Assembly (NCBI GenBank): GCA_025526935.1
Contig: JAHLKD010000044.1
Location: 310,001-374,000, forward strand
Source of the DNA: Cladochytrium replicatum
Taxonomy: Eukaryota > Chytridiomycota > Chytridiomycetes > Cladochytriales > Cladochytriaceae
DNA length: 64,000 nt
Direction of reading: 5' to 3'
Positions within the stretch are counted from its first letter, which is position 1; each line of letters starts with the position of its first letter. Both the position numbers and the translations under genes were made by a program. The notes beneath the pieces were generated by a model. That model did not search any database. It was not told where the DNA came from and saw only the letters and a program-made list of their open reading frames with translations. This document shows positions 52,973 through 64,000 of this stretch, in pieces.

Positions 52973-55900
52973 CTACCGCGGGCTTTTAGACTGACTCTGT
53001 GAACCACTCCTTCTTCTTCGATCTCGATCTTTAAACGAAAAAAATGAGAAAACTATCATCGACACGGGAAACTCATAACCTCTTGAACTCCAGCGTTTTC
53101 CCCAATATCGATCAATGTTACCGCTTCCCTGCCGATCATTCTGTTGGCCGCGGGACTGTGGTGGGGAGTTGCTTTGCTGTGGTGACTCGCTTCGCCGAGG
53201 GGACCTTCTCGGGGAGTTACTTCGCCTAGGGGATCGACTTCTCCGAATATCTTGTATGTGGAGAAACGAGTCAGTCAGTGCAGAAAGAATTTGTTTTGCG
53301 AAGAATCAAATCGTTGTGCACCGGCGAGAGATGTATTCAAACCAAAAGAATGCGGAAAGGAGAAAATCTGTTCATTAAGACGATGCGAGTGCTGGTTTGT
53401 TTGTTAAAAAGCTGACAAGACCGCGCAAAAAAGTGTCCGAATAGCCAAATCCGCCGCCCCTCCCACACTGAGATTTCTGACGGAAAGAGGGAGTTTACGA
53501 GATCATCGGAACTCACCTCTGTCCCTGTGATGATCCCTGTTATGCTCCCTGTCCCGATCCCTGTCCCTGTCCCGATCCCTTTCACGATCCCTGTTCCGAC
53601 CCCTGTCCCAGTCTCTATGACTATCGCGGTCCCGACCGTCCCTTCCTCTGTCCCGGTCCCGATCCCTTTCCCAATGGTCTCTATCTCTCTCCCGATCTCT
53701 GTGTCTGTCCTCCCAGTCCCGCTCGCGAGTGCGGTCTCGGTCTTTGCTGTCCCCGACATGATCTCGATGTGAGTTGTGTGACCCGTGGTTTGGCCTGTCT
53801 GCGTCGGGTGACGCAATGCCAGCCGGAGATCCAAGGACATTCGGAGATCGTCCATTAACCTGCGAAGACTTTTCAGTCTTTACTCCCGAATCACTTGCAG
53901 CATTTGACGGCTTTTTTGGGATCCGCGGCAGAGAATGTTCCCTCGTATCCACATCCAAACGGTCGACCTTAGGCTTTTCTTCCCGAGTTTGGTCATTTTG
54001 CTTCTCATCTTTCGGCATTTCATCTTTAGACATTTCTTTTGAACGCTTTTGCTCTCCGGTCGATGCATCCGTTGCTTCCTCTTTTACGACTCCTTCATAA
54101 ATTATCCGGCACTCGTCCGGAGTGACGTTCTTCCCTGGCCAGAAGTACACCGCAACGAAACTCCAAAGGCGGAACTTCAATTTCTCACCCTCGACTGACT
54201 CGCCCAATTTTGTTGGGAACTTGGACTCTGTTGCACTCGATCTGGTCAATGAGTCGATGTGCTTCCCGATGACATTCACACAGCTCTTGATGTGCTTCAA
54301 CTTTGAAAGCGCGTCGGAAATTTCGTTGGTATCTTTCTGCAGTTGCTTCATGTACTTTTTGACTGGCCGCATGAAATCTTTGCACTCGTCCAATACTGGC
54401 TGATATGCTTCCTCGATGTAATGATCGACTGTATTTTGTGCCACTTCGGGCTCGTTCCCGCGCTTCCGTTTGTAGCTTGCGCCTCGTTGTGTTTCTGCAG
54501 CGTCCTCTTCCACCGTTTCCGTTCGTCGTCTCTTAGACTTCGGTTGAGGCTTTGGCGGTGCGGGGCTCTCAGTGCTAGGTGCCTTTCGCTTTGCCGTACC
54601 AGCTCCCCGGCCTTTCTTCTCGATGAGAGGTTGCTCATCCTCATCCTCATCTTCGGACTCATTCTTAGCTCCCCTCTTCTTCGGCTTTTTCTTACTCGCA
54701 CCAAATTCCTCGTCGTCGTCGTCATCATCCTCATCATCCTTAGTCTTCTTGCGCTTTGCTGCTTTCTTCTTTTTCTCCTCAGCAGCAGCTGCCGATGCAG
54801 CCGCGCGAGCCTCGGCGGCTTTTGCCTTGGCAGCGCTCTTTTTCTGCCGTGCCGTTTCATTCGCCTGTCGCTTTTCATCTTCCTCAACAAGCGTTTTGAA
54901 AAGGTACTCGGCTCGACGTCTCAGCGCGGGCTCATCAGGCAATATCTTCTTCCCACGCCTAGTGGTCTCCTCTGGCTCATCTTCATCGATCTCTTTCCCG
55001 CTCTTTGAAGATCCCTGGCCCAGGAAAAACTTCTCAGCAAACCCCAGCACCTGGTCGTGCTGGATCTGGCTCAGAGCACCAAATCCGTGTTTATAGATGC
55101 CGACAAGGAGAAGAGCATCGTCTTTCTGACCCCAGCCACCCTTGGACTTCCAATTCGTAGGCAATTTGATAGCCGACTGAAGCCGGAAACCAGTCAGCTT
55201 GCCCTGCTCTTCACGCTCGTTCAATCGAGACCAGAGTACCCTCAAGTCAGCGATTCGCTGCACCAGACTCCCTGCGTTCAACTGAACGCCGTTGTAGCTC
55301 ACTGGGATCATCTTCTGCTTGCCACCCCTTGGCAATCCAGAGGCGGTCGTAGGATCGCGCTCAGCCCTTGAGTTATTCTCGAAGAAATCGACGATTGCGC
55401 CTTCGCAAGCTTCAATCATAGCGCAACCAGTTTCAATCACGACATCGTGATCTCTATCAACCAGGTCTGCGTCTTGCGCAATCACCTCGTATCGTAACTC
55501 GGGATGTCCAAACTTCATCATCGCATGATACAAAGCCCGAATTTCCTTTTCGCCAAGATCTGCAGACGACTGCGCCGTGCTTTTCTTCTTTGCACGTTTC
55601 ACTGCACGTTTCCGCCTTTTGTCGTCTTCCTCATGTCGCGCATCATTCTGCTGCTGGTTCAACTGCTGTACTGCCGCACGCCTTCTACCGCCAAGTGCAG
55701 CTTCCTCAAGAACCTTCTTCATCAGTTCTTCCTCCTCGAGCTTCTTTCGCTCCGACTCAGGAATCAGGTCCTCCCAGCTCAACTGGTTTGTCGTCATATC
55801 AGCAACTTCCCACTGCCTCCTGAACTCTTCGCTTCCTCCAGTCGCGCCCTGATCCTCCGCGGTCTCGTGGTGTTCAGCGCGTGCGAGAACGTCATCGAGG

Positions 55901-58900
55901 TTCATTTCTTCTAGCTGCTTTGCCTGGTTTGCTGTCCCCTGCTCACCTTCGGCATGCTTGAACAGGTTCTGTGCACCGAACTTCAGGATCGCAGTCAACT
56001 CCTCCTTGTCAACTTTATCCGGGTTGTTGTCTTTGCCTTTCGACTTTGGCTCCGTGACGTTCCGTCCGGACGTGTCCATTTGCTTGATGATAGCATACTC
56101 AAGAACCATCTTTCGCTTTGCACGTTCGATGATGTCTTCGTCGATCGTGTCTTTCGACACAAACCGGTAGACATTCACAGCCCTTTTTTGTCCTACATGA
56201 CGAAAATTCGTTACATGGAGGAATGTAGTGCTGGTGGTGTTGGAAACTCACCAATTCGATGCGCACGAGCCATTGCTTGCAAATCTGAATGGCTTTAGTG
56301 AGGAAAGCTCTAAGTAAATACATGTTTAGTGCTTACCAGCTTGTGGGTTCCAGTCCGAGTCGAAAATAATAACAGTATCTGCCGTTACCAAGTTGATACC
56401 CAATCCGCCTAATAAATATGTTAAAATATATGGTAAAAAAAAGCTCCGAATTTTTAACTCACCAGCACGGGTTGACAGCAAAAACACAAAGTCCACACTT
56501 CCTTCAGCGTTAAACTGCTCCATCGCCCTCTTCCGTTGTTCAGACCCCACACCTCCATCGATTCGTTGGAATTGGTAACCTCTCAAGCTAAGATAGTCAC
56601 CGATGATATCCAGCATCCGCACGCTCTGGCTGAAAATCAGCACACGATGACCGCCTTCTTTAAGCCGGGCAAGCAGCTTGTCCAACAACACCATCTTGCC
56701 AGAGTTCATGATCAACCCTTTGAGCTCTTCTTCTTTGTTTGCAGGTGTAGTCTCAACACCGTCGAACAAGTAAGGGTGGTTGCTCGCTTTCTTGAGCTCC
56801 ATGGCGATGTTCAACAAATTTTTAACACCTGACGACGTCTGCTTGTTGAGCATCTCAAAATTGCGAGTGAACACCGCCTTGTAGAATTCAAGCTGCATCG
56901 GAGAAAGTTCGACACGAAGAATACGTTCGGTTTTTGTCGGTAGCGATTTCTCCACATCCTTCTTCAGTCGCCGAAGCATATAATCCTGCAATTTCTGCTT
57001 CAAGTCCAGGATCTTTTCTTCCTGCTTATCGTCGCCACCGACGGTAATATCCAAGTTTTCAAACTCTTGGAACCGCCCAGGCATCAGGAACTGGATAAGT
57101 GCCACGAGTTCCCTCACGGTGTTCTGCAACGGTGTTCCCGTGATCAGCAACCTGTTTGCCGTGTTGAACTCCTTCAGGATACTGTGCAATTGTGACTCGG
57201 CATTCTTCAATCGATGGGCTTCATCCACAACGAGGTATGCCCACTTCATACTGCCCAGCTCAAGCCTGTCTTGGAGAATTAGCTCGTAGGTGGTGAGCAG
57301 TACCGTGAACTTGAGGTTGTGTCCGCGGCCGGACTTGCTCGGCATGTAAAACTCGTATTCGCGAATAATCTCCCGCGAGCGCGCGTTGCCTTTGTACTCA
57401 ATGACGTTGAAGTCGGGTGCCCACTGTGCAAGCTCCTTTTGCCACGAGCCAACTGTCGAAAGAGGAACGACAATCAAGAAAGGTCCGTAGATCTTGAGAT
57501 GATGGTAGAGGTACGACAGGAACGATATGCTCTGGATTGTTTTGCCGAGACCCATCTCGTCCGCCAAGATGCCGTTCTCATGCTTGTGCCACAAATGTGC
57601 CATCCAGTTGACACCGAGAAGCTGGTAGTCACGCAGCTCGCCGCCGCACATGTAGCTTGGTTGTACCGTGAACTTTTTAAATTCTGGTCGACCCTTGTAG
57701 TACGAGTTGCTCTTGCTCGGCACGCAGGCAGACTGGTTCCGCTCCAGAAAAGAGTCAATCTGCTCTTGGAAATCCCTCGAGATATCACCCTCCGGCTCCC
57801 ACGTACACTCGCAGTAGTCCAGCCGTTGCCATTTAACAAGGTACTCAGTCTCGCCGTTCTCGCCCTCGCGTTGTCCGATGACGCGCTCGACGATCAGGTA
57901 GTCCTTGATTTCGGCACGATAGAGTTCGCGTTGGATGTCCATGTGCTCGAGCTCTTCCTTGGTGGTAGATCGGTCGCGCCTTCGCGCAAGTTCGTACTCC
58001 ACTTTGTCCTGGTAATTCTGCACTTTCTTGAAGCCTTTGAACTCCCGTAGCTCGTCGATGGGATGCCAGGTGTTGCGCATGTGCGACTTTCCTTTCCACT
58101 TGATAAAATATTCCATGGACCCAACTGAGAGTACAATACGACACGGAAGGAGGGAGTGTTAGACAGATCCAAAATGCCATCTTCTGTTGGAAAACACTTA
58201 CGCTCTTCGTCCAGGATTCGGTGGTCGACAATCATCTCGATCACATCCTTTTCTTCTACAAAAAACGGCGCAATGTCAGATCCACGCAAACGAAAATCGG
58301 CCCCATAAATAGCTTTTCGACCTCCAAAATTCTCGCAAAGCAACGCACGGTTTCTCACAACTCACCTTCAACGTACTCTTGCAAGATTGGTGCCTCCTCA
58401 GGCAAAGGCTCGTCCCAGTCATCACTGACATTTTCGTCATAGTTCTTCGTCGCTCTGCTACGCATCGAGAAGCGCACCTCCCCTGCTCCTCCGAAGGGGT
58501 CTGAGCTACGCGATGACCCTCCGTTGCGGCGCTTGGCTTTCTTGAGTGACATGCGCTTGGAACTGTTGCCCCACTCGTTGTCGGCTTCGGACTCGGAGTC
58601 GGTCATACGAGCTTCTTCCTCGGAATCGTCGTGCACTATGATGAAATAACATATTAGAAATGTGAGCTGTTGTCAACAATTTGAAGTACAAAAAGCAAGA
58701 ACCATCCTCTCAAACTGTCAGCCTCCCAAAAGCGAAACGACGATCGAGCCCAAAAATAGGCAATAATGCTCCAAAATTCGGGAAAATTCGTATGTGCTCT
58801 TGAACGATTCCTACCTTTGCGTCCCCGACCTCCGGAGCGAGAAGAACCTCCTGCCTTGCTTCTTCTCTTTCGTCCCGACGAACCGTCAAAGTCGCTTCCA

Positions 58901-59922
58901 GAATCCATTCCTTCGCTGCCTGACGATCCTGAGTACCTTGACTACATTAAACAGAGAGCCCAGTTAGTAAAGAGGCTAATATATAGCGTAAAGAACAAGT
59001 CGAAATCGGAAGTCAAATGTCGTCGTGAACCATTAGTACGCAACGATTGACAGATTTTTGCCGCTAGACTGACAGGCTCGTTTGATCATATACAGAGAAA
59101 AGGCTTCGACAAACTGATCGGAAGGAAGTGGGCCTTACCTCTAGACGTTTGGGTTCTCTTCTAGCTCTCCCAGATCTCCGAAGGCCATAGAGCTCGGGGT
59201 CTTCATAAGCCTCTTGCGCAACTTCTGGCTTGCGTCTTCTTGACCTTCCTGAATTGATTTCTGAGCCGCTATCGTCTTCAGTACCCTGGTGGGCATAACC
59301 GCGTGTATCCCCATTGCGTCCAAATTTGCCAGAGGATCTGTGGTTTGATCCCCGCGATCGGCTTCTCTTCTGTACAAACTCACCGTCGTCATCATCCACA
59401 TCGTCTTCATCATTCGAGTTTCCATTATGTGCAGACCCAGAATCATGGTATTCATCATCTGACTGATTTGGAGACGGCGAGCGAGAAGCAGCCCTATGCG
59501 ACGTAGAATGGGACATTTGAGGGTCAACGGGACCGTTGGCAATGATGGATGATTGTCCAGTCATCGGATTAGATGATGATCCGTTGGCAGCAGAGTGTGT
59601 GGTGTGAGTGGGAGGACTCTGCAGTGGGTTGCCTTCGGTTTCGGAGTCCGAAGAAGAAAAGAGCCTCTGTTCTAGTCGTGATTTGCTGACATCCGCAAGC
59701 TCTGTGCGAAATCTATCCGAAGGATTCTCGCTTGATATGGAAAGGTCTAAACCAGTAGCTGGTGCAACAGAGGAATTACCGGCATTAGACCAATCACAAG
59801 AAACACTATATCCACAGAGAGGAAAGCCGAGAATAACGACAGTCGACCTATGGCAGCAATAGTGGTGGGAAGCAAGACTCACCTCCAGGAACCGCGGTTA
59901 CAGGCGAAGCGTTCGCGGCCAT
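52973..59922 (-). CDS. CHD1: CHD1-type chromatin remodelling ATPase
   Basis: A very large nuclear protein (about 1,900 residues). The start is MAANASPVTAVPG at 59922, joined past a 145-nt intron to an acidic Ser-rich region. Then: two chromodomains (KDVIEMIVDHRILDEE and YFIKWKGKSHMRNTWHP; YLIVERVIG and YLVKWQRLDYCECTWEP), SNF2 ATPase (ILADEMGLGKT, LVVDEAHRLKN), helicase C (STRAGGLGINLVTADTVI, then ARAHRIGQKRAVNVY), a SANT-SLIDE-like part, coiled Lys-rich regions, and the C-terminal CHD1 domain (MRPVKKYMKQLQKD, then KFRLWSFVAVYFWPG). An Asp/Glu-Arg tract of about 60 residues follows. A donor at 53517 leads to two more exons (53250-53080, 53028-52973) encoding an RS tail (SRSPRRSNSPRRSPRRS). 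It slides and spaces nucleosomes on transcribed genes, guided by H3K4 methylation; that role comes from the family. Confidence 0.93.
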
Positions 59923-61050
59923 GGTGCGGTGATACGCAGCGGGCGCCCAGCCGTATCAAAAGGAATAATATACGCAGCACTCGGCTTAGCCAGGGTCCCT
60001 TCCAGCAGTGCGACAGTGCGGGGTTCACTTTCCTGTGGCCGTCGAAAGGCCGAAAATTGAAATTCAAAGTTGGATCTGCAGCGAATTGGAACTGCCACAC
60101 AGAAAAAAGATACCAAAAGTGATGGAAAACCAATCACTAGGGGGAAGATATTCGCTGCAGTGGTGAAAAGAGAACCAGAATTTAGAAACGAAAAGCTGGT
60201 CGAACATCAGAATTGTGATCAAAAGTGCTGCCTGCCCGTCGACAGGCTAATTCTAAAGTTTATTACTGGTGGTTGATGGGGTGCAGGGTGGCCGTATATC
60301 ATTATCATGCCAATGGCAACAGAATCGGCATGTTTTGTGGACGCACATATCAACTGCTGACAGAACGCTCAAACAGTTTAACATACTGAGGGCAATGAGG
60401 TGGGCTGCACCGGATTTGCGATTATTTCCTACTTTGTGTGTTTCGTATGTCGAGGCTTCAAGGAAGTCATACGAGAAAGACTACCGAATTTGAAAGCTTG
60501 CGCATATATTCTCTTCTCCGTTGACGATCGAGGAAAAGGTTCATCGCTGTTCATCGAAAGTCCCTCACAGTACCTCCTAGAGTTTCCGGGTTTGAATCTC
60601 AGCCCAAATATTCCAACTTGTCTTTCCTCAGTTGTCGATGATAATGACACTGCTTGCCACCGCCGTAGGCACCAAATGAACACCACAAACCGTGGCAACT
60701 TCTACCGGCAAAATGACAGGAACGGATACAGATGCAGTAATTGGTTTCACCTGAAGGATTGGGCGGCATCGACTTGAGTTTATATCTGTGGTGAGTTGAA
60801 CTGCAGGTCTCTAAAACGTGCCATGGCTAAATACAAACCAGATTTCACTGAACATCATCTCATAGCCGGAAGCATATGTGTTCTAGTCCGTAAGCGCCAT
60901 ACAGACATCCCGACGAGTTTGAGACTGCGATTCTGCAAGTGCAGATTCGAATATGCAACCTCAACTTAACTTTCTATCGCTCGGGATCCATTAAATAGAC
61001 GTCACGTTTATTGATCTGCTTTGTTCGTTTGCTTTCACGGCCGAGATGGT
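59923..61050. other. Upstream region of CHD1; possible 5' exons of a membrane protein
   Basis: It includes a plus-strand open frame at 60400-60777 with GCTGFAIISYFVCFVCRGF, which resembles a membrane segment of fungal 7TM receptors (Cys-rich helix ending in an Arg). It could belong to the gene that follows, but no splice chain could be built. Confidence 0.3.
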
Positions 61051-61618
61051 CTCCTTGAATGTTGCACGTCGAACGCCAATCAACCCTACGCCGCCATTCT
61101 AGGTTGCGGCACTTCTGCAGTGATGTTGCGGACTCTAATTGCTGGTACATGCAGTTTGTTCTCGTGTGCAATTTCATTCTCGTTACACAAGCGTATTCAG
61201 CTGGAATCGAAAATTGTTCGAAAAAAGCATATGACGTGATCCTTCTAGCACCTGCTGTTCTTGTTGCTGCTACAGTTGTCGTGATCTTTCCTTCGATCGG
61301 TGCTCTTGGGGCAAACAATTTCTTGTGAGTAGAAAAGCAAATTGTTCAGCTCAGTCTGAACATAGTTAAACCCACGCTGCTGGGTTCAAAAATCAGCGTC
61401 CAGAGCTGTGGTCTTTCTCGCGATCTGGTGGGCCTCGTTTACAAAGCTTGAATAGCCAAAACTAATAGCTTCTCAGTTCCCTCGTGACTATCGTCGCTCT
61501 CTGGCTCTTCAAAACCTGGATTATGGTTGAGATACACAGATTGTCCAATGGGACGTTTCATCCAACACGGTCGCCCTCCAAGCGAGGAACAAACGGCACT
61601 GTCAACACAAGACCTTAG
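61051..61618 (+). CDS. Multi-pass membrane protein (possibly receptor-like), 3' part
   Basis: Three exon pieces join with consensus introns: LRTLIA-AGIENCSKK at about 61,145/61,201, and GANNFL-FSLVTIV at 61,324/61,476. The product has hydrophobic segments YAAILGCGTSAVMLRTLIA, VILLAPAVLVAATVVVIFPS and FSLVTIVALWLFKTWIMV, and a basic Ser/Thr tail with two N-x-T sites. The start is not visible; the frame is closed upstream by a TGA near 61,012, so at least one 5' exon is missing. The layout of three closely spaced helices, the first ending in LRT, is compatible with the last part of a 7TM receptor. No family could be named. Confidence 0.45.
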
Positions 61619-62438
61619 CCAAAATTTCAGTTTAGTCTCGGAAAATAATGTGTCTGAGAAGCCAGATCAGTGTTGTTGAGCGACAATTCATCACAGAAAT
61701 GTGCATGTAATGCTTCATTCAGGTAAGTTTATTTTCTGTATACAATCGCAAATGTAACCGAGCTGGCTTTTAATGTATACGATACTTACAGCTAATTTCA
61801 TGAAAGGAAGATATTTTACAAGTCATTTTACTCATTTGAATGATTTTAGATTACAGTTCCGTAGCAGTGATTCCCATCAACCTCGGAGGTGTGTTCAATG
61901 GGACCGCCCTCATTTCCTCATTTGCGACAGCGGTATCGCAACCACATCTTACTTTCCCACTTCTATTGGTGAATGGACGAGCAACGCCGGCGGGGGGTGT
62001 AATGGGGGGTGTACAATTTGTTGGTGTACTTAATTGCTTGTGGCACTAAAGTTTTCAAGCAACCTCCGTACGTTTCTCCAGAGAGTGCATCATCGGGAAT
62101 AGCTGGAGTTGGATCACATTACCAATTCCAACACAGACAGACGATGTATCCTAACCCCACGATCGCACCCGGTCCAGGACTGTTTAATTGACTATGCCTT
62201 TAACTTGTGAAATTCGCCCCCAACGATGCAGATATCGCCATTTTTTTCGTCACTGTTTTGTACTCATATTATTTTTACAATTTTACACCGAGGAGTGAAA
62301 CTGGGAACAAGGGTATGTATGCATCTTCAGCCATGTCTCAACAAAGATTATCTAGCAGATCGAACAAATCGCAATATAAAACGTAAAACACACCCCCATA
62401 TTCCAAAAAATCACGTCAAACGCCGATTCATTGCTTAC
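61619..62438. other. Intergenic, 0.8 kb, with one unexplained frame
   Basis: After a good acceptor (61,860) a plus-strand frame reads SVAVIPINLGGVFNGTALIS and LTFPLLLVNGRATPAGGVMG before stopping at 62,049. It is protein-like but has no start or partner exon. It could be a further exon or relic. Confidence 0.3.
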
Positions 62439-63641
62439 TTACTCTGCCCACGAGTACCCGAGACTAGCCACTATCCCAACCTTGATGCGCTCCAACTCAC
62501 CAACAGCTTCGCCAACCTTTGTCACCGTGATCTTCCTCACCCGCTTCGCACCACGCACAACCCGCGCTCCAAACTCTTTCGCGCCAGAGTGAAGATACAG
62601 ACGCCACATTGCAACGTTCACAGTCTTCACAGCATCACGGACCGTCTCCGCAGCATGCTCAGCTGCAACAACCACCGGCTCAAGAGCCTTTGCGATCTCG
62701 TGGGTTGCAGCGCGCGCGAATTGGATCGTGGGATCGGTGACGGTAAGTCGGATATGTTGGATCCATTGAGTCATCATGGTGTGCACGAGGCGTGTGAGGG
62801 CCGTCACGCGACTGTGTGCAGCTTTGGCGATCTCGGATTGCGTGGTGTTGTTGTGTTTTGTCCCAGGAGACACGCGCACAATGGACTGACGACCGTGACC
62901 TTTGACAATGATTGCGGTGGAGGAGGGGTTGCGTGGCGTCATCGCAACTTCGGGACGTCCGCGACGCATGATGGTTGGTTGAGACACTGGATGGGCGATT
63001 GCGACGCATGAAGCTTTACTCGTCACGGAAGCTTCAGGAGCAGAAAGAGTGGCTGATGCAGCGGGATCAGTAACGACGGGCTCGGTTGCGGCGTTCCAGA
63101 ATTGGAACTCGAGCGTCAGATACGATGAAGTGATTCCAAGGATCAAGATTGCCAGCCAAGCAAGCGACCTGAGCGAGATGCCGAATGCGTCCGGCTGCTT
63201 GACTTCCACGAACGAAATAGGCGCAAGAATAACAGGACATCCATCGCGAATCAATGTAGATGTTTCGAGACGAGAAACATTTGAGTCGACCGACAACGTT
63301 TTGAGGAATGGGAAGTACGCTTCCTCTGACGGTATGTTCAGGTCTAGATCAAGCTCGTACTTATCCTCCTTGTTTCCTGCCTTGCTTATTTTGATGCTTT
63401 TGTTCACTAAAATTTCATCCTCTTCATCAGATGTAGGCTTTTCTCCGACATTGCTCGAGCTCGCGCCGGTTTTGGGATGCTCAACTTCTTCCCAGTCAGA
63501 GTCGGAAACAATGGGGCTGTAAGGCGAAGAAATGTTTTCATCAACTATTTCGTCGTCCTCAACAGCCGTAGCGACCAGTAATTCCGCTTTTGAAGGAAGA
63601 AGATCGTCTCCATCGTGAAGCAGAGTTTCGAGAAACGTCAT
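62439..63641 (-). CDS. Unknown single-pass membrane protein, 400 residues
   Basis: Not recognised. A single uninterrupted exon. The first 120 residues are acidic (DDEIVDENISSPYSPIVSDS, then DWEEVEHP). One membrane helix (LRSLAWLAILILGITSSYLTL) lies near residues 180-205. The C-terminal half is helical, basic and Ala/Val-rich (AKALEPVVVAAEHAAETVRD), with a final amphipathic stretch ending in LGYSWAE. There is no signal peptide, so it may be inserted through the internal helix as a tail- or signal-anchored protein of the ER, nuclear envelope or mitochondria. The motif DWEEVEHP recalls acidic linear motifs of autophagy or ER proteins, but this is not enough to name a role. Confidence 0.6.
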   Translation of the reverse strand: MTFLETLLHDGDDLLPSKAELLVATAVEDDEIVDENISSPYSPIVSDSDWEEVEHPKTGASSSNVGEKPTSDEEDEILVNKSIKISKAGNKEDKYELDLDLNIPSEEAYFPFLKTLSVDSNVSRLETSTLIRDGCPVILAPISFVEVKQPDAFGISLRSLAWLAILILGITSSYLTLEFQFWNAATEPVVTDPAASATLSAPEASVTSKASCVAIAHPVSQPTIMRRGRPEVAMTPRNPSSTAIIVKGHGRQSIVRVSPGTKHNNTTQSEIAKAAHSRVTALTRLVHTMMTQWIQHIRLTVTDPTIQFARAATHEIAKALEPVVVAAEHAAETVRDAVKTVNVAMWRLYLHSGAKEFGARVVRGAKRVRKITVTKVGEAVGELERIKVGIVASLGYSWAE

Positions 63642-64000
63642 GTCTTTGATTCAAAGTATCTGGTCGAAAACCCGAACAGAATCAAGTGTTGAATGTGCGG
63701 ATGCGCAGTGCCTTCTGTATATAATTTACCTTTCTTTAATGCCCAAGCGATCAGTTTCCAATGCGAATAATAGTAGGGGTAATTGTTTCAGAAATCACAG
63801 CTCTCCCATAAGCAAGTGGGTGACGGTTGAGCAACAGGGAGCCAGCGTGGGCTTAAGAAGAAAGAGCAAGATGACTAAGAGGAAAGCAAGCAAGATCCTC
63901 ACCAGTGATGATGGTAAGCTGATAATTAGGATAGTAGAGCAGTCAGAGTGCCCCAAGGGACGAAATATTCTCAATGGTCAAACTCTAATGAGGGTATCCA
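63642..64000. other. Window end; possible first exon on plus strand
   Basis: ATGACTAAGAGGAAAGC at about 63,870 opens a short basic frame that ends in a good donor (GATGATG-GTAAGC, near 63,914). It could be the start of a gene continuing beyond the window, but too little is present to say. Confidence 0.25.

Noticed and set aside
53511-53760. Short tandem repeats that suggested a CRISPR-like or satellite array
   Set aside because: They encode the Arg-Asp/Glu tract in frame with CHD1 and have no spacers.
53527-53772. Plus-strand frame made of Pro/Val/Ile repeats
   Set aside because: It is the antisense of the Arg-Asp/Glu tract of CHD1.
1-64000. tRNA, rRNA and CRISPR arrays
   Set aside because: None was recognised by eye on either strand; a covariance-model scan would be needed to exclude a short tRNA.

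Overview
The window reads as nuclear DNA of an early-diverging, chytrid-like fungus. Genes are compact and hold many short GT-AG introns (about 45-70 nt). Wall and surface genes (chitin deacetylase, cysteine-module and Thr-rich membrane proteins) sit beside genes that most Ascomycota and Basidiomycota lack, such as phenylalanine hydroxylase and a DCAF12-like WD40 protein. The lineage is an inference; no rRNA or other phylogenetic marker is present. Layout: 0-7 kb holds the 3' part of a CaMKK-like kinase, a DCAF12-like WD40 gene, a small three-exon gene and a membrane-anchored glycosyltransferase. 7-8.3 kb is AT-rich and repetitive. 8,307-14,795 is a 6.49-kb DNA transposon with terminal inverted repeats and a 4-bp ACTT target duplication. 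It carries an integrase-core (DDE) gene and a HECT-like gene, which face each other. 15-16 kb is a broken copy of the glycosyltransferase. 17-30 kb holds ordinary genes: a berberine-bridge-type oxidase, a head-to-head pair of prenylcysteine-oxidase-like genes (one frameshifted), a Thr-rich surface protein, an inositol polyphosphate kinase with a 13-nt microexon, and a chitin deacetylase. 30-33 kb holds a cysteine-module membrane protein and a damaged SDR gene. 33-36 kb is a graveyard of scrambled Ty1/copia and LINE pieces. 36-45 kb is the most unusual part. One minus-strand gene (45,114-39,220) encodes a protein that reads TIR - VIT - vWA - Gln-rich linker - HSPA12-like Hsp70 ATPase. A recent truncated copy without TIR, vWA or Hsp70 lies downstream at 36.4-37.5 kb, with an older VIT scrap beyond it. 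46-52 kb holds phenylalanine hydroxylase and a class C beta-lactamase-like membrane hydrolase preceded by its own decayed copy. 53-60 kb is a CHD1-type remodeller ending in RD/RE and RS tracts. The last 4 kb hold a probable multi-pass membrane protein and an unknown single-pass protein. Eukaryotic genes of this kind are transcribed singly, so neighbours need not work together. Three groups do belong together by descent: the fusion gene and its copies, the two transposon genes, and several local duplicate pairs in which one copy is decaying (glycosyltransferase, prenylcysteine oxidase, SDR, beta-lactamase-like). The most novel candidates are the TIR-VIT-vWA-Hsp70 fusion, which combines parts known from innate sensing and NAD metabolism with a chaperone-type ATPase, and the integrase plus HECT transposon.
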